The position numbers and the translations under genes are program-made. Shown piece by piece: positions 25,617-34,779 of a stretch of 47,161 bases of DNA. The DNA is from Streptomyces sp. MBT65 (GTDB taxonomy: Bacteria > Actinomycetota > Actinomycetes > Streptomycetales > Streptomycetaceae): NCBI RefSeq assembly GCF_016612545.1, contig NZ_JAENRY010000023.1, positions 1-47,161 on the forward strand, written 5' to 3'. Position 1 is the first letter of the stretch. Each line of letters starts with the position of its first letter. The notes beneath the pieces are model-generated. The model did not search any database and was not told the DNA's origin. It was given only the letters and a program-made list of their open reading frames with translations.

Positions 25617-26765
25617 ATGACGGCCGTCCCTGACACCACTTCGCCCCGCGCCGCCACGGCATCGGTCTGGTACCGCGTCCGGACGTCCATGACGCGGCAG
25701 GAGTGGACCAGGGTCGGCGGCATGGCCGCCTTCATCCTCGGGCTGCACGTGATCGGCTGGTTCACCCTCGTGTGGATCGTGGCGCCGGGGCACTACAGCG
25801 TCGGCGAGAAGTCCTTCGGCATCGGCATGGGCGTGACCGCGTACACGCTCGGCATGCGGCACGCGTTCGACGCCGACCACATCGCGGCGATCGACAACAC
25901 GACCCGCAAGCTGATGAGCGAGGGGCAGCGGCCGCTGTCGGTGGGCTTCTGGTTCTCGCTCGGCCACTCCAGCATCGTCTTCGGCCTGACCCTCCTGCTC
26001 TCCCTGGGCGTCAAGGCGCTGGCCAACCCGGTCCGCGACGACAACTCCCAACTCCACGACGTCACCGGCCTGATCGGCACCACAGTCTCGGGCACCTTCC
26101 TCTACGTCATCGCCGGCATCAACCTCGTGATCCTGGTGGGCATCTGGAAGGTGTTCCGGCAGATGCGCTCGGGCCACTACGACGAGGCCGCGCTGGAGGA
26201 ACAGCTCAACAACCGCGGCTTCATGAACCGCATCCTGGGCCGTTTCATGAAGTCGATCACCAAGTCCTGGCAGATGTACCCGCTGGGCCTGCTGTTCGGC
26301 CTCGGCTTCGACACCGCGACCGAGATCGCGCTGCTGGTGCTGGCCGGTTCGGGCGCCGCGTCGGGCCTGCCCTGGTACGCGATCCTGTGCCTGCCGGTCC
26401 TGTTCGCCGCCGGGATGTCGCTGCTCGACACGATCGACGGCACGTTCATGAACTTCGCCTACGGCTGGGCCTTCTCCAAGCCGGTCCGCAAGGTCTACTA
26501 CAACCTCACGATCACCGGTCTGTCCGTCGCCGTGGCCCTGATCATCGGCACGGTCGAACTCCTGGGCCTGTTCGCCGAGAAGCTCGATCTGCACGGCTTC
26601 TTCTGGGACTGGGTCGCGGGCCTCGACCTGAACGTCATCGGCTTCCTCATCGTCGGCCTGTTCTTCGCGACCTGGGTCGTGGCCCTGCTGGTGTGGAAGT
26701 TCGGCCGGATCGAGGACAAGTGGACGGCGAGCCTGGCCAAGCCGGTGGAACAGCCCGCCGAATAG
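25617..26765 (+). CDS. NiCoT-family nickel/cobalt permease (HoxN/NixA type)
   Basis: This 382-aa polytopic membrane protein carries the NiCoT signatures RHAFDADHIAAIDN (H-A-F-D-A-D-H motif in the second membrane segment), FSLGHSSIVFG and LGFDTATEIALL. It imports Ni2+ or Co2+, probably for enzymes such as Ni-superoxide dismutase or urease. ATG 25617 is chosen because the two candidate operator repeats lie just before it, although its ribosome site is poor (GAAAGAAAG). The gene ends 5 bp from the stop of the convergent hypothetical gene. Confidence 0.93.
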   Translation: MTAVPDTTSPRAATASVWYRVRTSMTRQEWTRVGGMAAFILGLHVIGWFTLVWIVAPGHYSVGEKSFGIGMGVTAYTLGMRHAFDADHIAAIDNTTRKLMSEGQRPLSVGFWFSLGHSSIVFGLTLLLSLGVKALANPVRDDNSQLHDVTGLIGTTVSGTFLYVIAGINLVILVGIWKVFRQMRSGHYDEAALEEQLNNRGFMNRILGRFMKSITKSWQMYPLGLLFGLGFDTATEIALLVLAGSGAASGLPWYAILCLPVLFAAGMSLLDTIDGTFMNFAYGWAFSKPVRKVYYNLTITGLSVAVALIIGTVELLGLFAEKLDLHGFFWDWVAGLDLNVIGFLIVGLFFATWVVALLVWKFGRIEDKWTASLAKPVEQPAE

Positions 26766-26770
26766 GCCCG

Positions 26771-27730
26771 TCAGGCCCGCACCCCCACGTCCTTGCGCCA
26801 CTTCACGATCTGCTTCTCCGGATCCCCGGTGTACGACCACGGAGTCGTCGTCGCCCGGCGGCCCATCATGGCCAGCACCTCCGTGGAGATGTCCTTCGTA
26901 CCCGCGTAACAGGCCGCGTGGGCAAGATAGTTGAGGTCGCGGAGTTCGCCGGGCGGGAAGGGGCCCTCCTCGCGGGCGGCGATCCAGCGCTGCCAGGTGC
27001 GGCGCACGTCGCTGACGGCGCCGTCGTGGTTCCAGTGCCGGCCCAGCCCCACCGCCGCCTGCCGGCCCGTCGCGGCGTGGAGGGCGAAGCGGTACTCCTC
27101 CACCCGCGCGTACTGCACCAGCACCGGCAGTCCGCAGCCGGGCGGCGCCACCCCCGCCGCGTCGCGCGCGAAGTCGTACATCAGGCCGTGGCTGCCGTGC
27201 CAGCGGGAGGAGTAGTAGTGGAGCACCTGGAGGTGACCCTCCACGCTGTACGGGTCGCGGCGGTGCAACTCGTCCCACCAGCGGGCGAGTTCCTGACGCC
27301 GTACCCCCGCCGGATAGAGGCGGGCCACGGAGATCAGGGAGATCCAGGGGGTGGGGTCGTCCGGGTACGCCTCCGAGGCCTGGAGGCAGGCCATGACGGC
27401 CCCGTCGATACGGTTCCGGTCGATCGGCACGCCCCGGCCCGCCGAGATCGCCAGATTGAAGGCACGGGCCGTCTCCGTCGCCGCCCGCAGGGTGAGCGCG
27501 TCGCCGCTGTGCGGCTCGGCGGCCAGCCATGACTCGACCGTCGAACTGCTCGCGCAGGCCTGCGCCAGCGTCCGGATCCGGTGGCCCCGGCCGAGCCAGT
27601 GCGCGCCGGTGTTCCGCAGCAGGTCCCGCAGCCCCTGCCAGCGACCGATGACGATGTCCTGGCGGGCCGAACTGAGGGGCGCGTCCCCGCAGTCGGGGTC
27701 GAAGTCCGGGGTGTAGCGGTCTCGCGCCAT
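26771..27730 (-). CDS. Unrecognised soluble protein downstream of an amino-acid permease
   Basis: This 319-aa cytoplasmic protein has no signal or membrane segment that I can see. It is rich in Trp, Arg and Ala, and predicted helical repeats (residues about 60-260) give a TPR-like impression, for example CLQASEAYPDDPTPWISLIS. I do not recognise a catalytic motif or family. ATG 27730 has an AGGGG site and lies 11 bp after the permease stop, so it is co-transcribed with the APC permease. A role linked to that transporter is only inferred. Confidence 0.75.
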   Translation of the reverse strand: MARDRYTPDFDPDCGDAPLSSARQDIVIGRWQGLRDLLRNTGAHWLGRGHRIRTLAQACASSSTVESWLAAEPHSGDALTLRAATETARAFNLAISAGRGVPIDRNRIDGAVMACLQASEAYPDDPTPWISLISVARLYPAGVRRQELARWWDELHRRDPYSVEGHLQVLHYYSSRWHGSHGLMYDFARDAAGVAPPGCGLPVLVQYARVEEYRFALHAATGRQAAVGLGRHWNHDGAVSDVRRTWQRWIAAREEGPFPPGELRDLNYLAHAACYAGTKDISTEVLAMMGRRATTTPWSYTGDPEKQIVKWRKDVGVRA

Positions 27731-27741
27731 CGGGGTGCCCC

Positions 27742-29214
27742 TCAGAAGTCGGTCGGGAGACCCTGATGGACCCGCGACTGTTCGGGCACGAAGTCGTCCG
27801 GGACGTAGTCCGTCTCGACGGTGTGCGTGGCGTCGAGACGTGCGGGCCGGTAGTACTCGCTGCCCTGCCTCCAGTACCAGAGCATCGGGATCAGCCCCGC
27901 GGCCAGTCCGCCGATGCCGATACCGATGGCGGCGTCGCTCAGGCTGCCCAGCGACTCGACGAAGATCCAGAACATGAACAGGGCGCCGAACAGCGGCCAC
28001 AGTCCGCCGAAGAAGAAGTTCGCCGCGGACCTGAACAGCATCTTGCGGTACGCGACGACCACCGCGAGGCCCGCCAGGCCGTAGTACACGGCGATCTGCA
28101 GACCGATCGCCGAGATCGCGTCGGAGAGGATCTCGCCCACCGAACCGAGCGCGTTCGAGGCGATGAACATCACCAGCGCCACCCCGCCGACCACGGTGAT
28201 AGCCACCCAGGGCGTGTTCCAGGTGCGGTGCACCCGGCCCAGCGCGGTAGGCATCGTACGGTCGCGGCCCATCGCGAACAGCGAACGCGTGACCTGGATG
28301 AGGGTCGTCTCCAGGGTGGCGATGGTCGACAGCATCACCGACACGATCAGCAACTTGCCGCCCCAGCCCGGCCACAGCTCGTCGCCGAGCACCGCCAGCA
28401 CGTTGGCGTCGTTGCTCTCGATCTGCCGCGAGGTCAGGATGATGTTCACCGCGATGGTGAACACCTCGAACAGCAGGAAGACGATGCCGACGCCGATCAG
28501 GCCCGCGAGTCCGGTCGTACGACGGCTGTTGCGGGTCTCCTCGCTGAGGTTGCTGGTGACGTCCCAGCCCCAGTAGTAGAACGCGGCGATGAGCGCGCCC
28601 GAGGCGAAGCCGGACACCCCGTCGAAGTGGCTGAAGCCCAGCCAGGACCAGTCGAAGGCGCGGGCGTTGTCGGTGTGGACGATCGCGAACACCGCGAACA
28701 GCGCCAGGATCCCCAGCTCGATGCCGGACATGAGGAGTTGCGCCCGGACCGTGAGCCGGGCCCCGCCCAGCACCACGAGCAGCATGAGCACGAACCACGC
28801 GGCGCCGACCACCGTCGACAACGCCGTGTTGTCCGCGAGGCCCTGATCGAAGAGGGACAGCGTCATCGAACCGGCGGGCAGTGACCCGGCGACCATGAAG
28901 ATGGTCGCGGAGACCACCAGGGCCCAGCCGCTGATGAAGCCCAGAAAGGGATGCAGGGTGCGCCCCACCCAGGAGTAGCTCGCCCCCGCGTTCACATCGA
29001 TCCGGCCGAGATAGCTGAACGCCAGCGCGATGCCCAGCATCGGTATCGCGCAGTAGAGGAGGGCCGCCGGACTGGCCAGCCCCACCGCGCCGACCAGGAC
29101 CGCGGTGGTCGCCGCGATCGAGTACGCCGGGGCGCTGCCCGCCACGGCCATCACCACGGTGTCGAACGTACCGAGGGCGTTGGCCTGCAGCCCTCTGCCC
29201 CTGTTGTTGCTCAT
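27742..29214 (-). CDS. APC-superfamily amino-acid permease
   Basis: This 490-aa polytopic protein has about twelve hydrophobic segments. The N-terminal consensus for amino-acid permeases is recognisable (GTFDTVVMAVAGSAPAYSIA near residues 14-33), as is the SEETRNSRRT loop typical of APC transporters. It imports an amino acid or amine; the substrate is unknown. ATG 29214 is chosen because the conserved part starts directly after it; the open frame extends 34 codons upstream across the leader. A good promoter and an inverted repeat lie upstream. An unrecognised gene follows at 11 bp. Confidence 0.9.
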   Translation of the reverse strand: MSNNRGRGLQANALGTFDTVVMAVAGSAPAYSIAATTAVLVGAVGLASPAALLYCAIPMLGIALAFSYLGRIDVNAGASYSWVGRTLHPFLGFISGWALVVSATIFMVAGSLPAGSMTLSLFDQGLADNTALSTVVGAAWFVLMLLVVLGGARLTVRAQLLMSGIELGILALFAVFAIVHTDNARAFDWSWLGFSHFDGVSGFASGALIAAFYYWGWDVTSNLSEETRNSRRTTGLAGLIGVGIVFLLFEVFTIAVNIILTSRQIESNDANVLAVLGDELWPGWGGKLLIVSVMLSTIATLETTLIQVTRSLFAMGRDRTMPTALGRVHRTWNTPWVAITVVGGVALVMFIASNALGSVGEILSDAISAIGLQIAVYYGLAGLAVVVAYRKMLFRSAANFFFGGLWPLFGALFMFWIFVESLGSLSDAAIGIGIGGLAAGLIPMLWYWRQGSEYYRPARLDATHTVETDYVPDDFVPEQSRVHQGLPTDF

Positions 29215-29359
29215 GGATGCGCTGCTTTCCGTCTTGCACGACGTGCGGAGTTGAGCGGACCGGCCCCGGACCCGGAGAGGGGTGGCCTCGGGTCGAGTGG
29301 CCGGTCGGAACAACAATAGGGAATGGCGGATACCGCTTAACCGCTGCGTCGGCGGACGG

Positions 29360-29380
29360 TCACACCGTGTGTGGGTGTGA
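29360..29380 (-). promoter_or_regulatory. Inverted repeat (operator candidate) at the permease promoter
   Basis: Arms TCACACC and GGTGTGA are perfect with a 7-bp spacer. The repeat overlaps the last base of the -10 element and continues downstream, as expected of a repressor site. The form (GGTGTGA-N7-TCACACC in the reverse sense) does not match the LacI-type operators at 13268-13309. Confidence 0.5.
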
Positions 29381-29407
29381 TGATAGCCGTACCTCTTGAC
29401 CTTTCAA
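29380..29407 (-). promoter_or_regulatory. Promoter of the amino-acid permease gene
   Basis: On the minus strand TTGAAA (29407-29402), 16 bp and TATCAT (29385-29380) form a good vegetative promoter. It would give a leader of about 160 bases before the ATG. Apart from this and the inverted repeat I see nothing else in the gap 29215-29438. Confidence 0.5.
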
Positions 29408-29438
29408 GATTGACCAGCGAGTAATCTCCTGTGAACGG

Positions 29439-30842
29439 TCAGTCGCCGAGTCGGTCGATCTGGCGCAGCTTGTTCGTCGCGTCGAGGGCGGCGACCTTGT
29501 AGGACTCGGCCAGCGTCGGGTAGTTGAAGACCGCGTCCACGAGATAGTCGACCGTTCCGCCGCAGCCCATCACCGACTGGCCGATGTGAATGAGTTCCGT
29601 CGCGCCGGTACCGAAACAGTGCACGCCGAGCAGGGTGCGGTCGGTGGGGGAGACCAGCAGCTTGAGCATGCCGTGCGAGTCGCCGATGATCTGGCCGCGC
29701 GCGAGTTCGCGGTAGCGGGAGATCCCGACCTCGAACGGCACGCACTCCTCGGTGAGTTGGTCCTCGGTCTTCCCGATGAAACTGATCTCCGGAATGGTGT
29801 AGATCCCGATCGGCTGCCGGTCGTCGATCCGGTGCACCGGCTCACCGCAGGCGTGGTACGCGGCCGTACGGCCCTGCTCCATCGAGGTCGCCGCGAGCGC
29901 CGGGAAGCCGATGACGTCGCCGACGGCGTAGATGTGCGGGACCGTGGTGCGGAAGTTCTCGTCGACGTCGATCCGGCCGCGCCTGTCGGCGGACAACCCG
30001 GCCTTGTCCAGGTCGAGTTCGTCGGTCAGCCCCTGCCGTCCGGCGGAGTACATCACGGCGTCGGCCGGGATCTTCTTGCCGCTCTCCAGGACCGTCAGCG
30101 TGCCGTTGGTGTGCCGCTCGACGGCGGCCACCGTCTCGCCGAAGCGGAAGGTCACGGCGAGGTCCCGCAGGTGGTACTTGAGCGACTCGATGACCTCCAG
30201 GTCACAGAAGTCGAGCATGCCGGCGCGCTTCTCCACCACGGTGATCTTGCTGCCGAGCGCGGCGAACATGGAGGCGTACTCCATGCCGATGACCCCCGCA
30301 CCCACGATGACCATGGACCGGGGGACCTTGGGCAGGTCCAGGACGTTGTCCGAGTCCATGATGGTCCGCCCGTCGAACTCGACGGTGTCCGGCCGCGCGG
30401 GACGGGTCCCGGTGGCGATGACGATGTTCTCGGCGGTCAACAGCCGCTCGTGGCCGGTGATTTCGGTCAGCGCGACGGTGTGCGGGTCGACGAAGCGGCC
30501 CGTGCCGGCGAACAGGGAGACCTGGTTGCGGGACAACTGGTTGCGGATGACGTCCACTTCACGGCTGACCACGTGCTGGGTGCGCGCGGTGAGGTCGCCG
30601 ACGGTGATGTCGTCCTTGAGGCGGTAGCTCTGCCCGTACAGATCGCGCTGGGTGAGGCCGGTGAGATACAGCACCGCCTCGCGCAAGGTCTTGGAGGGGA
30701 TGGTCCCGGTGTGGATGGAGACCCCGCCGACCATGTCGGGGCGGTCGACGACGGCGACCCGGCGGCCGAGCTTGGCCGCGGCGATGGCGGCCTTCTGGCC
30801 ACCCGGTCCTGAACCGATGACAAGCATGTCGAAGTCGGGCAC
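29439..30842 (-). CDS. sthA: Soluble pyridine nucleotide transhydrogenase (Si-specific)
   Basis: This 467-aa flavoprotein of the dihydrolipoamide dehydrogenase fold has a FAD motif GSGPGG (residues 10-15) and an NAD(P) motif [11 protein letters not shown] near 180. GTIPSK replaces the CxxxxC redox disulfide of true disulfide reductases. The lost cysteine pair and the [18 protein letters not shown] segment are characteristic of SthA, which balances NADPH and NADH. The start is uncertain: GTG 30842 directly abuts GGAG, while ATG 30827 has GGAGG 14 bases upstream. The gene stands alone. Confidence 0.92.
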   Translation of the reverse strand: MPDFDMLVIGSGPGGQKAAIAAAKLGRRVAVVDRPDMVGGVSIHTGTIPSKTLREAVLYLTGLTQRDLYGQSYRLKDDITVGDLTARTQHVVSREVDVIRNQLSRNQVSLFAGTGRFVDPHTVALTEITGHERLLTAENIVIATGTRPARPDTVEFDGRTIMDSDNVLDLPKVPRSMVIVGAGVIGMEYASMFAALGSKITVVEKRAGMLDFCDLEVIESLKYHLRDLAVTFRFGETVAAVERHTNGTLTVLESGKKIPADAVMYSAGRQGLTDELDLDKAGLSADRRGRIDVDENFRTTVPHIYAVGDVIGFPALAATSMEQGRTAAYHACGEPVHRIDDRQPIGIYTIPEISFIGKTEDQLTEECVPFEVGISRYRELARGQIIGDSHGMLKLLVSPTDRTLLGVHCFGTGATELIHIGQSVMGCGGTVDYLVDAVFNYPTLAESYKVAALDATNKLRQIDRLGD

Positions 30843-30941
30843 CTCCGGAGTCTGTCAGCCGGAGCGCCTTCTCCGAAAGGGTGAACGGGTAACCAGGTGG
30901 CGACGAGAGGGCCGATCGGCGGCCGGATCCCCGTACGACGG

Positions 30942-31130
30942 CTAGGGAAGCAGCTTGTCCAGCGCCGCCGCCCCCTCCGCCTCGATCTTCCGCCGGGCCC
31001 ACTCCAGGTTCTCCGGGGTCACGTCCCGGCCGGCCGCCAGGACCACGTCCTCCGGATCCACCTCGGTACCGGTGCGGGCGTGCAGCAGGGCGTCCGGGGT
31101 GGCGTGGTCGTCGGGTTGTGCTGTCGACAT
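30942..31130 (-). CDS. Small acidic protein of unknown function, 62 aa
   Basis: ATG 31130 follows a GGAGGAAG site, and the 62 codons end largely in G or C, so the gene is probably real. The product has a disordered N-terminus and an amphipathic helix near the end (LEWARRKIEAEGAAALDKLL). I do not recognise a family. It is divergent from the GH15 gene and upstream of sthA on the same strand, about 100 bp away. Confidence 0.65.
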   Translation of the reverse strand: MSTAQPDDHATPDALLHARTGTEVDPEDVVLAAGRDVTPENLEWARRKIEAEGAAALDKLLP

Positions 31131-31283
31131 GGTGCTTCCTCCCTGAGACCGGGCACGTGCCGTGGGTCCCACTCCCACGATTCCGTGCCCGTCCCCAGTG
31201 TGCATCCGGAAGAGTGGCCGAACGAGAACGTGAACCTAAGCTGGAACCGGCCCGCGCGGGCCCGAACCAGGAAGGCTGCCGCG

Positions 31284-33119
31284 ATGGTCGAGACCCCGCC
31301 CCCGCAGGACACCCCCACCGGACCCGGATACCTGCCCATCGCCGAGCACGGACTGATCGGCGATCTGCGCAGCGTGGCCCTGGTGGGGACCAACGGCACG
31401 ATCGACTGGTACTGCTGCCCGTCCTTCGACGCCCCCAGCGTCTTCGCCGCGATCCTGGACGCGGAGCGCGGCGGCTCCTTCGAACTGGCCGCCGCCGTGC
31501 CCGCCCGCACCAAGCAGTTCTACTTCCCCGACACCAACGTCCTGATCACCCGGTTCTTCACCGAGGACGGCGTCGGCGAGGTCCAGGACTTCATGCCGGT
31601 GAGCAGCGAGACGGACGAGTCCGCCCGGCACCGCCTGATCCGCCGCGTCCTGTGCGTGCGCGGCTCGGTGCCGTTCCGGACCAGGGTCGCCCCGAGGTTC
31701 GACTACGGCGCCACCGCGCACACCGCGCGGATGGTCGGCGACGTGGCCCTCTTCGAGTCCGCCGAGAGGTCCCTCGCCCTGACCGCCACCGTCCCCCTGG
31801 AGAGCGACGGCACCGACGTGTGGGCCGACTTCAAGCTCGACGAGGGCGAGTCCGAGGTGTTCGCCCTCGACCAGGTCGACGGCGAGGTGACCTCCCGCCC
31901 CTGCGCCCGCCAGGAGGCCGAGGACGAGTTCGCCTCGACGGTCGCCTACTGGCGGCGCTGGCTCTCCCAGTCCCGCTACCGGGGCCGCTGGCGCGAGATG
32001 GTCCACCGCTCCGCCCTCACCCTCAAGCTGCTCACCTACGCCCCCACCGGCGCGATCGTCGCCGCCCCCACCACCAGCCTCCCCGAACAGATCGGCGGCG
32101 AGCGCAACTGGGACTACCGCTACGTCTGGATCCGCGACGCCGCCTTCTGCGTCTACGCCCTGCTCCGCCTCGGCTTCACCGGCGAGGCGAAGGCGTTCAT
32201 GCAGTTCGTCACCCGCTACATCAGCCCCGGCGACGGCAACCCCTCCGGCCCGCTCCAGATCATGTACGGCATCGACGGCCGTACCCAACTCACCGAACAC
32301 GAACTCCCGCACCTGGAAGGACACTTGGGCTCCGCCCCGGTGCGCGTGGGCAACGCGGCCGCCGATCAGCTCCAACTCGACATCTACGGCGCGCTGATCG
32401 ACTCCATCTACCTCTACGACAAGTGGGCCGAGCCCATCTCCAGCGCCCAGTGGGACGACGTGTGCGCCCTGGTCGACTGGGTCTGCGAGAACTGGGACCA
32501 GCCCGACGAGGGAGTCTGGGAGACCCGCGGCGGGCGCAAGAACTTCCTCTACTCACGCCTCATGTGCTGGGTCGCGATCGAGCGCGCGATCCGCCTCGCC
32601 AACCGCCGCGGACTGCCCGCCAACCTGCCGTACTGGGGCGGGTGCCGGGACACCATCTACCGCCGCATCATGGACCGCGGCTGGTCGGCCAAGCGCAAGG
32701 CCTTCGTCCAGTACGAGGGCAGCGACGTCCTCGACGCAGCGTTGCTGATGATGCCGCTGACGAAGTTCATCGCGCCCACCGACCCCAAGTGGCTGTCCAC
32801 CCTGGACGCGTTGACCGAGGAACTCGTCTCCGACTCGCTCGTCTACCGCTACAACCCGCAGGCCAGCCCCGACGGACTGCGCGGCGACGAGGGCACGTTC
32901 TCGATCTGCTCCTTCTGGTACGTCGAGGCCATGGTCCGCGCCAGCCGCGTCGACGAGGCGCGCCTCGCCTTCGAGAAGATGCTCACCTACGCCAACCATC
33001 TCGGCCTGTACGCCGAGGAGATCGGCCGCACCGGCGAGCAACAGGGCAACTTCCCCCAGGCGTTCACCCATCTCGCCCTGATCAGCGCGGCGTTCAACCT
33101 GGACCGCGCACTGGGCTGA
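31284..33119 (+). CDS. Glycoside hydrolase family 15 protein (glucoamylase/trehalase-like)
   Basis: This 611-aa protein has a beta-sandwich N-terminal domain (about 15-250) and an (alpha/alpha)6 barrel with ERNWDYRYVWIRDAAF, DEGVWETRGG and the closing EEIGRTGEQQGNFPQAFTH, all GH15 features. In this actinobacterial group the substrates are alpha-glucans or trehalose; which applies cannot be decided here. There is no signal peptide. ATG 31284 has an AGGAAGG site. The gene is divergent from the 62-aa ORF. Confidence 0.9.
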   Translation: MVETPPPQDTPTGPGYLPIAEHGLIGDLRSVALVGTNGTIDWYCCPSFDAPSVFAAILDAERGGSFELAAAVPARTKQFYFPDTNVLITRFFTEDGVGEVQDFMPVSSETDESARHRLIRRVLCVRGSVPFRTRVAPRFDYGATAHTARMVGDVALFESAERSLALTATVPLESDGTDVWADFKLDEGESEVFALDQVDGEVTSRPCARQEAEDEFASTVAYWRRWLSQSRYRGRWREMVHRSALTLKLLTYAPTGAIVAAPTTSLPEQIGGERNWDYRYVWIRDAAFCVYALLRLGFTGEAKAFMQFVTRYISPGDGNPSGPLQIMYGIDGRTQLTEHELPHLEGHLGSAPVRVGNAAADQLQLDIYGALIDSIYLYDKWAEPISSAQWDDVCALVDWVCENWDQPDEGVWETRGGRKNFLYSRLMCWVAIERAIRLANRRGLPANLPYWGGCRDTIYRRIMDRGWSAKRKAFVQYEGSDVLDAALLMMPLTKFIAPTDPKWLSTLDALTEELVSDSLVYRYNPQASPDGLRGDEGTFSICSFWYVEAMVRASRVDEARLAFEKMLTYANHLGLYAEEIGRTGEQQGNFPQAFTHLALISAAFNLDRALG

Positions 33120-33244
33120 TCAGTCTGTGTCGCGCAACAAGTGTCACCGAGGTGTCACAGCACACGGAGGCACCACAACTCTCGCGTCATGTCTCGTGTC
33201 GAACCCGTTGACCGCAACAGATTTGACTCACGGGGGAACACATC

Positions 33245-34732
33245 ATGACGAACGTGTCACGCAAGAAGGTCTCCGCCGCCGTCGCGTCCGCGACCTTCCT
33301 GCTCCTGGCCGGCGCCGGCATCGTCGCCGCCCCGGCCAGCTACGCGGGCGTCCCGGGCGGCACCAGCGCCGTCGACCGCAACAGCGACTTCAACGGGGAC
33401 GGCTACGACGATGTCCTGATCGGCGCCCCGTCGGGCACCGTCGACGGCAAGAAGGGCGCCGGTTACGTCACCGTCCAGTACGGCGCCCCGAACGGCATCG
33501 CCACCAACAACACCGTCCCCAAGGGCCGTACGGCCGTCATCAGCCAGTCCACGCCCGGCGTCCCCGGCACCTCGGAGACCTACGACTCCTTCGGCCAGGC
33601 CGTCGCCACCGGCGACCTCGACGGTGACGGCTACGACGACGCGATTATCGGGGCGCCCGGCGAGGACGAGGGCAGCGTCGAGGACGCGGGCCGCGTCACC
33701 GTCCTCTACGGCTCCAAGGCGGGCCTCGGAGCCGAGGCGAACGACTCCTTCACCTCCACCAAGCCCGCCGCGGGTGCCCGGTTCGGCCAGTCCGTGGCGG
33801 CGGCCCGCTTCACCGGGGCCACCGACGCCGACGAGATGGCCGTCCTCGACGACGACGGAGCCCAGATCTTCGCTTACCACACCGACATCCTGCACCTCAT
33901 GGGCACCCTGAACACGACCACGGCCCCCGGCGGCCACCGCATCCAGCCCGCCTACCTCACCACCGGCAACTACGACCGCAACGGCTTCGCCGACCTGGTC
34001 GTCTCCGGCTACAGCCCCGACGACGACTACCGGCAGGGCTGGTCGGCCCTCTACGCGGGCGGCGAGACCGCGCTGACGTACCGTCAGGACCTCAACGGCG
34101 GCCTCGGCACCGCGTCGGGCGACATCAACGGCGACGGCTACGACGACCTCGTCCTCGGCCAGCTCAGCAGCGCCGACGACGAGGCGGAGGGCGACGCCGG
34201 CGGCAAGATCGGTGTCTACTACGGCAGTTCGGACGGGCCGGCCGCGCTCGCCGACTGGTGGTCGCAGAACTCCCCGGGCGTGCCCGGCACTTCGGAGCAC
34301 GGCGACGGCTGGGGCAACGAGCTGTCCGTCGGCGACGTGAACGGCGACGGCTACGCGGACGTGGCCGTCGGCGCGCCCGGCGAGGACATCGGCACCGTCC
34401 AGGACGCGGGCGCCGTATGGCTGTTGCGCGGCTCGCGCACCGGAGTGACCGCGACCGGCGCCCAGTCCTTCGACCAGAACACCGCGAACATCCCCGGCAC
34501 CGCCGAGGCCGACGACTACTGGGGCACCCAGGTCCGGCTCACGGACACGGACGCGGACGGCCGCTCCGAACTGGTCGCCTCCGCACCGGGCGAGAACTCC
34601 GGTGACGGCTATGTGTGGTTGCTCCCCGCGGGCCCGAACGGCCTGCTCGCCGAAGGCTCTTCGCTGTACAGCGCGGCGGACCTCGGGGGTGCCGCGAAGG
34701 GCGCGGCCTTCGGGGCGGCGATCGACGAGTAA
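33245..34732 (+). CDS. Secreted FG-GAP/integrin-like repeat protein
   Basis: This 495-aa exported protein has a signal peptide (basic start, hydrophobic core, cleavage near SYA34) followed by six to seven FG-GAP blades. Each blade has a calcium-binding DxNGDGYxD loop and a following IGAPxGD motif, starting near residues 45, 122, 240, 290, 358 and 430. Such beta-propellers bind calcium and often carbohydrates or surfaces. ATG 33245 is preceded by GGGGGAA. A hairpin follows 15 bp after the stop. No enzyme domain is present. Confidence 0.9.
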   Translation: MTNVSRKKVSAAVASATFLLLAGAGIVAAPASYAGVPGGTSAVDRNSDFNGDGYDDVLIGAPSGTVDGKKGAGYVTVQYGAPNGIATNNTVPKGRTAVISQSTPGVPGTSETYDSFGQAVATGDLDGDGYDDAIIGAPGEDEGSVEDAGRVTVLYGSKAGLGAEANDSFTSTKPAAGARFGQSVAAARFTGATDADEMAVLDDDGAQIFAYHTDILHLMGTLNTTTAPGGHRIQPAYLTTGNYDRNGFADLVVSGYSPDDDYRQGWSALYAGGETALTYRQDLNGGLGTASGDINGDGYDDLVLGQLSSADDEAEGDAGGKIGVYYGSSDGPAALADWWSQNSPGVPGTSEHGDGWGNELSVGDVNGDGYADVAVGAPGEDIGTVQDAGAVWLLRGSRTGVTATGAQSFDQNTANIPGTAEADDYWGTQVRLTDTDADGRSELVASAPGENSGDGYVWLLPAGPNGLLAEGSSLYSAADLGGAAKGAAFGAAIDE

Positions 34733-34747
34733 GAGGCGAAGTACCGT

Positions 34748-34773
34748 GCCCGGGGCGGATGTTCACCCCGGGC
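34748..34773. terminator. Bidirectional terminator between convergent genes
   Basis: GCCCGGGG (34748-34755) and CCCCGGGC (34766-34773) form a perfect 8-bp stem with a 10-base loop. It lies between the stops of the FG-GAP gene and the minus-strand phosphatase and could serve both. Confidence 0.7.
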
Positions 34774-34779
34774 CCGGAC

